Source of the DNA: a virus
DNA length: 64,000 nucleotides
Virus record (IMG/VR): IMGVR_UViG_3300015241_000015
Location: 1-64,000 of that record
Reading direction: 5' to 3' (one strand)
Below are positions 40,425-48,560 of the stretch, one piece after another. Below the pieces are notes generated by a model. It saw only the letters and a program-made list of their open reading frames with translations, made no database searches and had not been told where the DNA came from. The translations under genes and the position numbers were made by a program. The stretch's first letter is position 1, and each line of letters begins with the position of its first letter.

Positions 40425-41156
40425 CTAAAGCCGAACCTCGATGTCTAAACAAAACGGCCCGTGCTTGATTTTCAGCGTGGCCAAGTACATCTTCGGCGCC
40501 ACGGTCGCCGGCCCAGGCTCATGCAGTAAACACGGTTCCACCATCAAGAATTCTACGGTGTACTTGAGATCACTTAACCGCGTCTGCAATCGCTTCCAGC
40601 GGGCGTATACCTCCGGTGGTAGCACGGGCACGGCGGTCTTGCTACAAGTGTGCTCACGGTCCTTGCAGAGCCTATAGACGGGCTTTTCTAAGCCGTGTGC
40701 CTTGTAGACTTCGGCGGCTATCTCGCTCACTACGGCCCAGCGCGGGAGCAACCCTTCGGCGGCCTGTTGTTTCATTTCCGGCGAGCCGTGTTGTTTCACC
40801 CAAGCGTCAATAGCCTGATTTTTTTCTACTTCGGCCGCGGCCCGTGATTGATCGCGGGCTTGCACCTTGGCAAGCTGGCCGATGATGTCTTCTTGAATGT
40901 CTGGAGCTTCCATTTCTCCTTCGGCATTCTGGTTCCAGCCAATCTTGAACAGTTCGCGCCGGTATTTCTTGCAAAGATCGATGAACAAATTCCCTTCGGC
41001 GTCAACTTGGCAAAGATCGACCTGGCCGACGGTGATTTCCTGTACCAGCGTCTGCTTGCGAGCTACGGGCGTTAGGCGATTGGCCATGGCGGCCCGCTGG
41101 GCGGCGGGACTCAACAGGTACGTAATCGAGACTGTGAGCGTTGCGGTCTGCGTCAT
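40425..41156 (-). CDS. Hypothetical phage protein
   Basis: This 243-residue protein has a charged helical middle (Q-A-R-D-Q-S-R-A-A-A-E-V-E-K) and C-K-D-R-E-H-T-C-S-K that could bind metal. The leader carries the CCGAAGGG form of Shine-Dalgarno found before several genes here. Function unknown. Confidence 0.6.
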   Translation of the reverse strand: MTQTATLTVSITYLLSPAAQRAAMANRLTPVARKQTLVQEITVGQVDLCQVDAEGNLFIDLCKKYRRELFKIGWNQNAEGEMEAPDIQEDIIGQLAKVQARDQSRAAAEVEKNQAIDAWVKQHGSPEMKQQAAEGLLPRWAVVSEIAAEVYKAHGLEKPVYRLCKDREHTCSKTAVPVLPPEVYARWKRLQTRLSDLKYTVEFLMVEPCLLHEPGPATVAPKMYLATLKIKHGPFCLDIEVRL

Positions 41157-41176
41157 TTCGTTTCCCTTCGGCGTTT

Positions 41177-41226
41177 CTTAGTCTGCGGAAACCCTGTGGG
41201 AGAGTCCAGGGCTTGGACAGGCTAAG
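41177..41226 (-). terminator. Nested hairpin over a gene end (1 of 4)
   Basis: An outer CTTAG/CTAAG stem encloses AAACCCTG/CAGGGCTT. The outer arm includes the stop codon of the gene at 41222. No U-tract follows, so it may be an RNA-processing or stability element rather than a classical terminator. Confidence 0.5.
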
Positions 41227-41701
41227 CAACGTCCTTTACTTCGCGGCAATATTCGACACTGGTATACCCTTGTGAGCACCCCGGCCCAGTTGCCCAGGTG
41301 TCGGTTATCTGTTTGAGGCCGCATCGGGTGCAGACTTCGGTTACGATTACCCCGCCGCCGTTACCCCTTGCTCCGCCGATCTGCTTATAATCGTGTTCAT
41401 CTTCGGTCGCTGTATCGCCATCCAGTTCATACTGGCACATTGGTTCCTCTGGGACCAGGGTCACGGAAACGCTCACAGCTTCGCCGATATAGTCTGATTC
41501 GTCGATTTGTTCGGCGCCGTGTCCCTTGGCGGCCGCGTAAGCCGCTTCGCTCACCTCCCGATAGCTCGCGTCTATCCATTGCGTTTTTGTTCGCTGGCCG
41601 TAGTCTCCTTCGTTGACCCATGACTCTAACGCGATCTTCGGTTGATCGGTGGCCATAAGGTCGCAGCCGCCGCATTCTTCTCGGAATTGGTAATAGTTCA
41701 T
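41222..41701 (-). CDS. Hypothet. protein with Cys pairs
   Basis: This 159-residue acidic protein has E-C-G-G-C-D near the N-terminus and C-T-R-C-G near the C-terminus, a possible split zinc site. The start ATG is behind CCGAAGGAG. Function unknown. Confidence 0.6.
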   Translation of the reverse strand: MNYYQFREECGGCDLMATDQPKIALESWVNEGDYGQRTKTQWIDASYREVSEAAYAAAKGHGAEQIDESDYIGEAVSVSVTLVPEEPMCQYELDGDTATEDEHDYKQIGGARGNGGGVIVTEVCTRCGLKQITDTWATGPGCSQGYTSVEYCREVKDVA

Positions 41702-41768
41702 TGGTTGATTCTCCTTCGGTAATTCTCCCGCTCCAGCGCATCGGGGGTCATGCGCTCTGACTGGAAAA

Positions 41769-42005
41769 TTAGCTAATGTTGCAATGCAGGTTGTAGTTAG
41801 CGGCCGTTGCACGAAACCCGGCGACTAAATCGCGCCATGCTCCCTCTATGACTCTCACGCATCCCTCATGATCGGTAAATTGCCATCCGTGCATCTTGCG
41901 CGGGCGTTTGCCTAATGTCACGTTGTAACCTTCGGTCTTCTCTACGCTCCAGTGGTAGACCTTCCCATTGTCTGTGCTTGTCATTCTGATTTTCATTGCT
42001 TTCAT
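41769..42005 (-). CDS. Small beta-rich hypothetical protein
   Basis: This 78-residue protein has K-I-R-M-T-S-T-D-N-G-K-V-Y-H-W-S and W-Q-F-T-D-H-E-G-C-V-R-V, like a small beta sheet. The start is behind CCGAAGGGGGAG. Function unknown. Confidence 0.55.
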   Translation of the reverse strand: MKAMKIRMTSTDNGKVYHWSVEKTEGYNVTLGKRPRKMHGWQFTDHEGCVRVIEGAWRDLVAGFRATAANYNLHCNIS

Positions 42006-42045
42006 TTCTCCCCCTTCGGTTTCGGATTCGGCGGCGGGCGCCGGT

Positions 42046-42231
42046 TTAGATATCCTGAAATTCAAACTTCCAACCGTTCAGTTTGATGAACCCCTGCCGC
42101 TCTGTATCCCAAGCCCTGAAGCGCGAGGTTAAATCCGTGTCCGGTTTGATTAGCAGGAATAACTGCAAGTCCATATACTCTGCGATCATTTCCCGCGTGT
42201 ACCCTTCGAGTACTGCTATGTTGTCGCTCAC
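42046..42231 (-). CDS. Small hypothetical protein
   Basis: This 61-residue protein overlaps the upstream gene by ATGA. It is helical then beta-like. Function unknown. Confidence 0.5.
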   Translation of the reverse strand: MSDNIAVLEGYTREMIAEYMDLQLFLLIKPDTDLTSRFRAWDTERQGFIKLNGWKFEFQDI

Positions 42232-42809
42232 GGTTGCACCTCCGGTTCTTCGGTTTCCGTAGGATCGCCGGTCAAGATCAATACGATATCCAATTCTTTG
42301 AGAAGCTCAGGCGTCAAACGGTCTAATGAGTCTCCGTTTAAATCCTTGGAATAGATGCCATGGTTCAAAACGTCCCTGCTATTAGGACCGTTGTTTCGAA
42401 AGCCGAACCCCTCTTGAAACAATTCGTTATCCATCCATGCTTCGGGGTCTGGAGTGTCTATCGTCTCCCAGCGAACGAACGTGTGCTTTAGTATGCCCTC
42501 CGGGTAATCCTCCGGATACTTCGCCGGTCGCTCGCCAAAGCCATCTTGCACAATCTTGATATGCTCCCGTTTGAATCCGTAAGTCTTGATAATCTCTTCG
42601 ATCGTTTCATCGGCCTCTGGGAAAAACTCGTCCTCACAAATGGAATAAGCGTCCTCCCAAGTGCGAGCGCGAACGATACCGTTTATCCCAATGCTGTTAC
42701 GGGAAATCCAAAGGGGCCCAAAGCCATCGTCATACGTTTGGATCTTGTACCCGGAGCTATAGGTCGCTCCAGTGAATTCTTGTTCGTCTGTGATTAGTAC
42801 TGTGGTCAT
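42228..42809 (-). CDS. Acidic hypothetical protein
   Basis: This 193-residue protein is strongly acidic (many D and E) with aromatic residues and ends in a Pro/Glu-rich tail, so it could mimic DNA or bind a basic partner. Its leader has the CCGAAGGG motif. Function unknown. Confidence 0.55.
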   Translation of the reverse strand: MTTVLITDEQEFTGATYSSGYKIQTYDDGFGPLWISRNSIGINGIVRARTWEDAYSICEDEFFPEADETIEEIIKTYGFKREHIKIVQDGFGERPAKYPEDYPEGILKHTFVRWETIDTPDPEAWMDNELFQEGFGFRNNGPNSRDVLNHGIYSKDLNGDSLDRLTPELLKELDIVLILTGDPTETEEPEVQP

Positions 42810-42851
42810 GTTCTTTGTCCCTTCGGTTTGGATTCAATGGGGGAGGTGGTT

Positions 42852-43058
42852 TCAAAAGTCTGCGCATTGATCGCAGAGCCACCCTATTTCCCTGTTTTCC
42901 CGTGTGGCCGACCTCTCACACCATTCACACTTGCGTATGTCGGTTCCGTCTTTGTATCGCTCCTCTTGATCTTTGGCGTTTAGGCGCCGCGTTTGTTCCG
43001 TAAGGGCATTGTCTTGTTTGATTATGCGATTACGCCAATATGTTCTATCGAGTGCCAC
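42852..43058 (-). CDS. Small zinc-ribbon protein
   Basis: This 68-residue protein is best started at the GTG 8 nt after CCGAAGGG; the longer frame lacks a binding site. It has C-E-W-C-E-R and a terminal C-D-Q-C, a clear zinc pair. The N-terminal half is a basic helix. Confidence 0.55.
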   Translation of the reverse strand: MALDRTYWRNRIIKQDNALTEQTRRLNAKDQEERYKDGTDIRKCEWCERSATRENREIGWLCDQCADF

Positions 43059-43102
43059 GTCTATTCCCTTCGGTTCGGATTCGTTGGTGAAGGTGGTTTG
43101 TT

Positions 43103-43492
43103 TTACTCTGGGCGCCCAAAGCGAGTCTCTACAGCACACCAGAGGCTTTCACTATGCGCAGACGCGAATTCAAGTTGAGCTTCGGTGTATTTGTCGAAAT
43201 ACTCTTTGTCCGTGTCTCCAGGGCGCAAGGTCAAGAATCCCATGAGAGCTTTTACCGTGGCATCCTCGTCAACGCCATGTAGCGGACTACAGGCGAAGTC
43301 TGAACCTTCAAACACGACTTGCGACTTGCGACCGCCGGGTTCGCGCTGGGTTAAGCAATAGCCCAGTTCGTTCTTTCCCATATGATCGGTCGAATTAAGA
43401 TCATAGACAACGAGTTTGAATGTGGGGCCCTTGCCTTTCAGGTACGGCCTGAAGTGTACGGTTCGGATTAGTTCTTTGGCATAGACTGGCAT
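43103..43492 (-). CDS. Hypothetical protein
   Basis: This 129-residue protein has V-H-F-R-P-Y-L-K-G-K-G-P and F-K-L-V-V-Y-D-L-N elements and an acidic C-terminal half. The leader carries a CCGAAGG Shine-Dalgarno. Function unknown. Confidence 0.55.
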   Translation of the reverse strand: MPVYAKELIRTVHFRPYLKGKGPTFKLVVYDLNSTDHMGKNELGYCLTQREPGGRKSQVVFEGSDFACSPLHGVDEDATVKALMGFLTLRPGDTDKEYFDKYTEAQLEFASAHSESLWCAVETRFGRPE

Positions 43493-43516
43493 AATTGGTT
43501 TCCTTCGGTCTTTGGT

Positions 43517-43566
43517 TGAATCCTTCCAGCAACAGGAATGAGGGTTCCTGTTCCAAGCTGGATTCA
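43517..43566 (-). terminator. Nested hairpin over a gene end (2 of 4)
   Basis: TGAATCC/GGATTCA encloses CCAGC/GCTGG and AACAGGAA/TTCCTGTT. The outer right arm includes the stop codon of the gene that ends at 43564. Confidence 0.5.
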
Positions 43567-43989
43567 CCCTGCGATTACGGTTCTATTACGTTCTTTCGTG
43601 GCAATTGCTCGTTCTGCTTCGGTCATGGCCTCGCTGGCCAGTTCGGCCTCTACGACTCGCCTGTAATTGCTATCCGGTTTGCAGATACAGCTCAAAGAGG
43701 CCAAGTGTTCACCTTCGGTATCACGTAGGCAAGCCCAGAAGGTTTCATGATCGGCGCCGGTCGAACAATCACACTCTGGATTGTCGCAATCGCAACCAAT
43801 GCAACCTTCTGAGTCATGCTCCCATATCACGGTTAGATCGTTATCCTTTGCCCAAACTTCGGCGGCCGCATATTCCCTAGCACAGCGTTCTTTGCCCTGT
43901 CGTTTGGTTTCGGTCTTTGGATCATAAGAGAATCCAGCGTTCTCTCGAAAGAATGCTACTGCTTCGGTATTGGCTTTGGTGCGTTTCAT
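43564..43989 (-). CDS. Cys-rich hypothetical protein
   Basis: This 141-residue protein has C-I-G-C-D-C-D-N-P-E-C-D-C in its middle and later C-I-C-K, resembling a metal cluster. Flanks are charged helices. Its ATG overlaps the stop of the upstream mini membrane gene. Function unknown. Confidence 0.6.
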   Translation of the reverse strand: MKRTKANTEAVAFFRENAGFSYDPKTETKRQGKERCAREYAAAEVWAKDNDLTVIWEHDSEGCIGCDCDNPECDCSTGADHETFWACLRDTEGEHLASLSCICKPDSNYRRVVEAELASEAMTEAERAIATKERNRTVIAG

Positions 43990-44120
43990 GGTTTCACCCT
44001 CTGGTTCCGTTTGTTCTTGAATTCACTCCACAATATAATTGTGGCGATAAAGGCAAACTTGACAATTGCACCAGCTATGTACCACATAACGAGTAGCAAA
44101 ATTGCGCCTATAAAGTTCAT
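43986..44120 (-). CDS. Mini membrane protein
   Basis: This 44-residue protein is nearly all one hydrophobic helix (I-L-L-L-V-M-W-Y-I-A-G-A-I-V, then F-I-A-T-I-I-L-W) with a basic tail. It starts after an AAAGGGGGGG site and its stop overlaps the next ATG. Confidence 0.55.
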   Translation of the reverse strand: MNFIGAILLLVMWYIAGAIVKFAFIATIILWSEFKNKRNQRVKP

Positions 44121-44140
44121 GGTTTCCCCCCCTTTGGTTG

Positions 44141-44192
44141 CTTAGTCTACAGAAACCCTGCTGGGAGAGAACCAGGGTTTGAATCGACTAAG
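44141..44192 (-). terminator. Nested hairpin over a gene end (3 of 4)
   Basis: CTTAGTC/GACTAAG (7 bp) encloses AAACCCTG/CAGGGTTT (8 bp). It is a near copy of the element at 41177-41226 and overlaps the stop codon of the gene ending at 44188. Confidence 0.55.
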
Positions 44193-44481
44193 CGGTTGGC
44201 CAGTCCATTGGTGAATCTGACTCGCACTTATAGGCGTAATCGGCGGACTCCTCCAGGTCATCATCGTAGTAGCAAACCACTTCCAGGTAGCTACCAAAGT
44301 CATGCGGATTTGACTTGATGCCAAGTCTTGCTCCTTCAGGTTCTGGGCCCAGTGTGGCGCGAATCGCAGTAATGAATCGCTGACACTCGGCACGTGCTAA
44401 CTGTGGATCGTAGTCCATGGCGCCAATTTGCTGGCATGATTCGTTTGCGGGTACAGGTCCGATGTTGATAAAGTCTCGCAT
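44188..44481 (-). CDS. Small acidic hypothetical protein
   Basis: This 97-residue protein has an alpha-beta look with C-Q-R-F-I-T-A-I-R and C-Y-Y-D-D-D-L-E-E. The start is behind AAAGGGAG. Function unknown. Confidence 0.55.
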   Translation of the reverse strand: MRDFINIGPVPANESCQQIGAMDYDPQLARAECQRFITAIRATLGPEPEGARLGIKSNPHDFGSYLEVVCYYDDDLEESADYAYKCESDSPMDWPTA

Positions 44482-44506
44482 GGCGTATTACTCCCTTTAA
44501 GGTCGA

Positions 44507-44560
44507 ATTGAATTCTTCTCACGGCGGATTGGAGGATATCCGCCCGAAGCTGAATTCAAT
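44507..44560 (-). terminator. Nested hairpin over a gene end (4 of 4)
   Basis: ATTGAATTC/GAATTCAAT (9 bp) encloses GGCGGAT/ATCCGCC (7 bp). The right arm covers the stop codon of the gene ending at 44556. Confidence 0.5.
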
Positions 44561-44900
44561 CGATTACGCTTGGGTCGATGTTGCCCTCTGGGCCCAGCTG
44601 AGCGAACCGATAACGTTTTCCGACGAAGTTGCTCTTGCAGCATCGGCAGGTGATATGGGAGAACTCTAGCTCTCCAGATTCATCCATGCTATGATCTTTG
44701 GAGCATTCACCCTCATTACAGGCGGGACAAGTTGATTCGCCGAAGTTAGACAACAGGTAAGGGAGTTGCTCCATGCCAGCTTCGATTTTCTCTATCCAAT
44801 GCTCGTTTGGAGTGCCGATAAGATCTTCGGGTAAGTCGCCATTCACGGCGTAAATCATGCAGTCTTCACAGAGCCAGATATCGCGGTCGATGATCTTCAC
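44556..44900 (-). CDS. Multi-zinc-motif hypothetical protein
   Basis: This 114-residue protein has C-E-D-C, C-P-A-C and C-R-C-C motifs, so it probably binds two zinc ions. The start was set at the GTG that overlaps the stop of the upstream small gene (GTGA); a longer frame upstream overlaps that gene. Function unknown. Confidence 0.55.
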   Translation of the reverse strand: MKIIDRDIWLCEDCMIYAVNGDLPEDLIGTPNEHWIEKIEAGMEQLPYLLSNFGESTCPACNEGECSKDHSMDESGELEFSHITCRCCKSNFVGKRYRFAQLGPEGNIDPSVID

Positions 44901-45067
44901 AGCGTCACCTCGATACTTGATGGGAGTTGAACGTGAGTCACTGTCCACTTGGGACCAGAACCCCATTTGATCTTTGCGCCTACTGGATATTGCACGTCAT
45001 GCGGCAATTGGCGAATCAGAACCTTTTGAGTCTTGTTGTCGCGCTGGATTGTTAGAATGTTTAACAC
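44897..45067 (-). CDS. Small basic hypothetical protein
   Basis: This 56-residue protein starts at GTG behind AGAGG. It reads like a small beta barrel (I-L-T-I-Q-R-D, Y-P-V-G-A-K-I-K-W, W-T-V-T-H-V-Q-L). It is the first gene of the leftward cluster after the 1.4-kb non-coding region. Confidence 0.5.
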   Translation of the reverse strand: MLNILTIQRDNKTQKVLIRQLPHDVQYPVGAKIKWGSGPKWTVTHVQLPSSIEVTL

Positions 45068-45309
45068 TTGGGTACCTCTGCTTTTCGCTTTAGACCCGCA
45101 CTATCGTTTGGGTATGAACCGACACTACGCTGGAACGGAAACCATGTCAAGAGAAATATGCAAGCAAGGTAAATGTAACTCGCAAGATGCCGAGAATCCG
45201 AGACTTGGACGGAATTAGGCGATTCGCAGGTGATCGGCGGAATAGCTCTCTACAGCTACCAAGGACTCATTTTCGACCGTGCTAGTACCTCAGGCCGGTT
45301 GAGAAAGAC

Positions 45310-46135
45310 TCTCATAAGCGATTCTAGCGCGGGTGAATCGAGGGGATTCTGGGCCCAACTGCCGATCGAGCTACGCAAGCCCAAAACTGAAAAATTGGAG
45401 CGAACGCCCGTGGATGGATCTTTGCACCAGCGGCCGCCAAACCTTCTATAGGATGGGTTCTGAAAGTCGCTGAGCAAGGTCGAAATTCGCCTATACCCTA
45501 GCCTACCCGATGTCGAGAACGTGGCCTATAAACGATTCTAGACGCGGTAAACACCCGCTATTCGCGCCGGTTTGACGGAATTGGAAAATTTAGGGCAGAT
45601 GCCGTGACTGGTATCTCTCCCTAAGCGAGCCTAAGAGTTCAAGGAGCAAAGACTCTCCTCCTCCTCCGCTTGGTCCCCCCAAGCTTCGCTGGGCCCCAAA
45701 GTCTCAACTCCCAGCATCGACCGACAACCCCCAAGTCGCTCACGCGCTACCGTATCGATACCCGTATACGATATACCGTATTGTTAACCATAGTTAACTG
45801 CTACATGTTAATCGTGATTCACTCGTTCTGTTAACCAGCGTAACATTAAGATCACATTAATCTTCACGCTCCCCTGCCCCACACGCCCTTTCCTGCCCTG
45901 TTCCGCTGTTGCGCGCATAGTCGCCATGCGGGTTCCGTGCGCTGTTCTGTGCCCAGCTTGCCAGCATCGAGAGCTAGTATCCGTGCAGGCTAGCCTACCC
46001 CCCAGTGCGTGAAAGTGCCCTATAAACGATCCTGGAGCGGGTAGCACGGGCCAGAGTGTGTGATTACGCGCCAATCGGCGAACGGCCGCGCAAGCCTACC
46101 TGGAAATCGCCATGCTCTAGAGCGGGTGAATGAGA
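45310..46135. repeat. Dispersed TATAAACGATTCTAG-type repeats
   Basis: Two long copies (45499-45555 and 45991-46046) share TAGCCTACCC, then GTG and CCTATAAACGAT, then a GCGG-rich end. Two partial copies lie near 45310 and 46092-46125. All have the same orientation. The 45068-46489 gap holds no convincing gene, so these could be origin or promoter elements. Confidence 0.55.
45750..45860. other. AT-rich palindromic segment, possible origin
   Basis: Inside the non-coding region several palindromes cluster: CGTATCGATACG-like and CCGTATACG-like words, GTTAAC-CATA-GTTAAC, and repeated GTTAA/TTAAC boxes. Local base composition is much more AT-rich than the flanks. This suits a replication origin or a regulator-binding site, but no initiator protein points to it. 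Confidence 0.35.
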
Positions 46136-46211
46136 CCCTGTGCTTGGCCTACTTCTAGGGGGGTGGGAGGGGGAACCGCGCGGGTGGGTGGGACCAAGAC
46201 GACTTGGCTCC

Positions 46212-46396
46212 GACGAAAAGTCAGTTTGGTTTGGTTTTTGGTTTTGTCAGCGACAATAATTTTTGGTGTCGGTTTGGTGTGGAGTTTTGGAGTTTGGTTT
46301 TGATTTGGTTGGTCGGTGGTTCTGGGAATTTTTTGGTTTTGGTTTGATTTGGCGGTTGGTCTGTTATTTTTTTTGATTTTGATTTTGATTTGCCCG
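46212..46396. repeat. T/G-rich strand-asymmetric tract
   Basis: About 185 nt of the plus strand are almost free of C and built from TTTGG, TTTTGG and GATTTTG words. The complementary frame would encode a Lys/Pro/Thr-rich low-complexity peptide that I do not accept as a gene. It may be a single-strand or R-loop-prone element. Confidence 0.5.
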
Positions 46397-46489
46397 TAGA
46401 GGGAGGGTGGAAGAACCTGGAGAGGCCCCTTTGATAACCGGCGGAGAGATAGCCATCCACGGGGTCTGGGTGAAATTTTCTGGATTAAT

Positions 46490-46798
46490 TTAAGGAAGTG
46501 CTTTCTTTTCCAAGACTTGGACGAACTCTTTGCGTTGTAATTGGAGAGGCAATTCAGCGCGGGCGGCTTCTGAAAGCAGCGCTTCCATGTGTTGGATGGT
46601 GGCCCATTTGCCGTGAGGGAAGAGTTCAGGGGTGTCGTAGCATTCTTTGAGTAGGGCTATGAGCCATGCGAGCCAGTGTGGTTCGATCCAAGAGTGGAAC
46701 CATTCTTCGTAGTCGCGGTCTTGGGCGAAACGCTGAAGGGCCTGAAAGGACAGCATTGAGCCGATGTAGACTAGGCCGCTCTGAACGTGTTCGCTCAT
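46490..46798 (-). CDS. Hypothetical protein, helical
   Basis: This 102-residue protein is Trp/Leu-rich and helical (W-F-H-S-W-I-E-P-H-W-L-A-W-L). Its C-terminal coding sequence, V-Q-V-L-E-K-K, recurs in a non-gene frame at ~46.88 kb, so a duplication of ~30 bp is visible. Function unknown. Confidence 0.55.
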   Translation of the reverse strand: MSEHVQSGLVYIGSMLSFQALQRFAQDRDYEEWFHSWIEPHWLAWLIALLKECYDTPELFPHGKWATIQHMEALLSEAARAELPLQLQRKEFVQVLEKKALP

Positions 46799-46894
46799 GG
46801 GGTATTACTCTACCATCCACCGAAGGATCCACGGCCTTTGGCTGAAATTTTATGGAAATTTTGGTGGCAAGCCCTTTCTTTTCCAGGACTTGGA

Positions 46895-46978
46895 CTATCG
46901 ATCCAGCCATGCTTTGAAGCCCAGATAGAGGAGGAGCATGGCGAAGAAAATCAGCCCAGCGATGTCGGCACTGTCCAT
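46895..46978 (-). CDS. Micro membrane protein
   Basis: This 27-residue peptide is one hydrophobic helix (I-F-F-A-M-L-L-L-Y-L-G-F). The frame fits the gap exactly after the upstream gene, but no clear Shine-Dalgarno is present. Confidence 0.4.
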   Translation of the reverse strand: MDSADIAGLIFFAMLLLYLGFKAWLDR

Positions 46979-46986
46979 GGTGGTGA

Positions 46987-47352
46987 TTATAGACCGGGAT
47001 CGGCGAATGAGAAGGCCATGCGTTTGGTTCCGTCGGGCATTTCGATGATTACGCCTGGGAACTTGAAGAGGCCGTAGACGGCGTAGTTGCAGGGCTGGCC
47101 GCGGTCTTTGGTGGAGTTGCTGAAGGCTTTGAAAGAGGGTTTTGAATAGCGGCCGATGCACTCTTGGGTGGCTGAATCGGGGTTGGCGCCGCAGTCTTTG
47201 AAGGGTGCGTAATCGGCGACAGCGGCGATGTGGTGGCAGATGGGGCAGACGAAGCGCCACTGGAGGAAGTCTTGGCCGAAGCGTTGTTTGCCATCGGCCA
47301 GCCACTGGTCGTAGGTGGTTAGTGTGGGGTTGGGCTGTTTTGTTTTTGGCAT
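46987..47352 (-). CDS. VVA0879-type phage protein
   Basis: This 121-residue protein has W-x7-F-G-Q-D, then W-R-F-V-C-P-I-C-H-H-I-A, C-I-G-R-Y-S, and P-C-N-Y-A-V-Y-G-L-F. These match a phage and bacterial family with one zinc-like site and no known function. The start follows the upstream gene closely. Confidence 0.75.
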   Translation of the reverse strand: MPKTKQPNPTLTTYDQWLADGKQRFGQDFLQWRFVCPICHHIAAVADYAPFKDCGANPDSATQECIGRYSKPSFKAFSNSTKDRGQPCNYAVYGLFKFPGVIIEMPDGTKRMAFSFADPGL

Positions 47353-47357
47353 CGGGG

Positions 47358-47738
47358 TTACTTGGGCAGTTGAGACATCCCGAGGGTGCATCCGCAGACG
47401 ATACAGAAGGCGAGGACCAAGGGGGATTCGTTGCGGAGGACGCCGAAGGATTCGATGGTGGAGCGGCATTCGGGGCAGTGGGGTTTCTTGGTTTTGGTGA
47501 TGGGGGTGCGTTCGTCGAGGGCGGTCGCGGCTTGTTTGGAGAGTTCTTTGAAGTCTTGGACGGGGGTTTCGCTGAAGAAAATGCCCAATTCGAGGCGTTT
47601 GGGGATGCCGTCGGGGAAGAGGGATTCGACTTGGAGGTGGACGGGATCGCCGGACTTCATGCGATGGATGTTGGACGGTTCGAGGACGAGGGCGAGGAAT
47701 TTGGATCCGTCGTCTTTGGTGCCAACGATCTGGTTCAT
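47358..47738 (-). CDS. Hypothetical protein with zinc ribbon
   Basis: This 126-residue protein has a C-terminal zinc ribbon, C-P-E-C-R-S and C-I-V-C-G-C. The N-terminus starts with a small beta sheet. Its ATG overlaps the stop of the upstream gene. Function unknown. Confidence 0.6.
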   Translation of the reverse strand: MNQIVGTKDDGSKFLALVLEPSNIHRMKSGDPVHLQVESLFPDGIPKRLELGIFFSETPVQDFKELSKQAATALDERTPITKTKKPHCPECRSTIESFGVLRNESPLVLAFCIVCGCTLGMSQLPK

Positions 47739-47914
47739 TTCTGGTCTCTTTCTTCGCGGTTTTCCGGGTAACAGCCACAGGGCCATTCGGGGCATGTTTC
47801 ATCGACGGGGAGGCCGTCATATTCGTGGCAGTAATGGATGAAATGGCCGGTAAGGATGCGGTCGCGCCACTTGAGGCATTCGTCGATCCAGGCCGGGTCT
47901 AGGGTCTGGTTCAC
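47735..47914 (-). CDS. Small Cys/His-rich protein
   Basis: This 59-residue protein starts at GTG overlapping the upstream stop (GTGA) and ends overlapping the next ATG. It has H-F-I-H-Y-C-H-E and C-P-E-W-P-C-G-C. Function unknown. Confidence 0.6.
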   Translation of the reverse strand: MNQTLDPAWIDECLKWRDRILTGHFIHYCHEYDGLPVDETCPEWPCGCYPENREERDQK

Positions 47915-48150
47915 TTTGTGCCGCCGTAAGGGGGACGGACCTTGGCCAATTTCACGGCTAATTTGTTAAGGCGTTCGCCGAGTTGAACCATCATTTCTTC
48001 GATATGTGGGATCTTGGAGATTTGTTGCGGGAACCCCCCTAATCGAGGGCTTTTGATTAATTTGTCTCTTGCTTTCATGTCCTTCTGCATTTTGGCGATG
48101 CGATCCAATCTTGCATCGATCCTTTTCATTCGGCGCCGCCACGTATTCAT
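47911..48150 (-). CDS. Small basic coiled-coil protein
   Basis: This 79-residue protein is Lys/Arg-rich with helical segments (M-V-Q-L-G-E-R-L-N-K-L-A-V-K-L). It is ATGA-coupled upstream and GTGA-coupled downstream. Function unknown. Confidence 0.55.
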   Translation of the reverse strand: MNTWRRRMKRIDARLDRIAKMQKDMKARDKLIKSPRLGGFPQQISKIPHIEEMMVQLGERLNKLAVKLAKVRPPYGGTK

Positions 48151-48446
48151 TCAGCCTCCTTGAGAATCAAACACTTGGCTTCTTTTCGCCATTTGGGGTA
48201 TTCAAAGACGCAGTTGCAGTGGATGTCGACGCGCTTTCCCTGGTCGAACCACAACTTGATTGCTGGCCAGAAGGGGCTGTTTTTACTTGGCATGGTGAGG
48301 ATTGGCTCGCCGTCTTTGGCGAGCATAAGGATCTTACCGTAAGCTATTTCAAAGATGAATTCTTTGCCGACGGCGGTCTTGATGCGCTGGGTGTGGGCGG
48401 ACCAATCGAACCTGCCTGGACCGAATCGGACTCTTTTGCGTGGCAT
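48147..48446 (-). CDS. Small basic hypothetical protein
   Basis: This 99-residue protein starts behind GGAGGAGG. It has K-E-F-I-F-E-I-A-Y-G-K-I-L-M-L and H-C-N-C. It heads a leftward cluster and is divergent from the gene at 48561. Function unknown. Confidence 0.55.
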   Translation of the reverse strand: MPRKRVRFGPGRFDWSAHTQRIKTAVGKEFIFEIAYGKILMLAKDGEPILTMPSKNSPFWPAIKLWFDQGKRVDIHCNCVFEYPKWRKEAKCLILKEAE

Positions 48447-48560
48447 TTGTGTGGGCCTCCTCCAGAGGTCTTTTACTCTACCATCGAGGGGGATTCCCGT
48501 GAAATTTTAAAGATTTGCACAGGGTCGGGCCGGTATGATTGGCCGCTTAAAGGAGTGAGG

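Noticed and set aside
45033-45477. Short frames in the non-coding region
   Set aside because: No binding sites, no plausible protein composition, and they overlap repeat elements.
46221-46460. 79-codon Lys/Pro/Thr-rich frame
   Set aside because: Low complexity only, explained by the T/G tract, with no binding site.
48069-48560. Upstream extension of the gene at 48561
   Set aside because: It is antisense to the gene at 48147-48446 and its promoter; the strong AAAGGAG site marks the later start.
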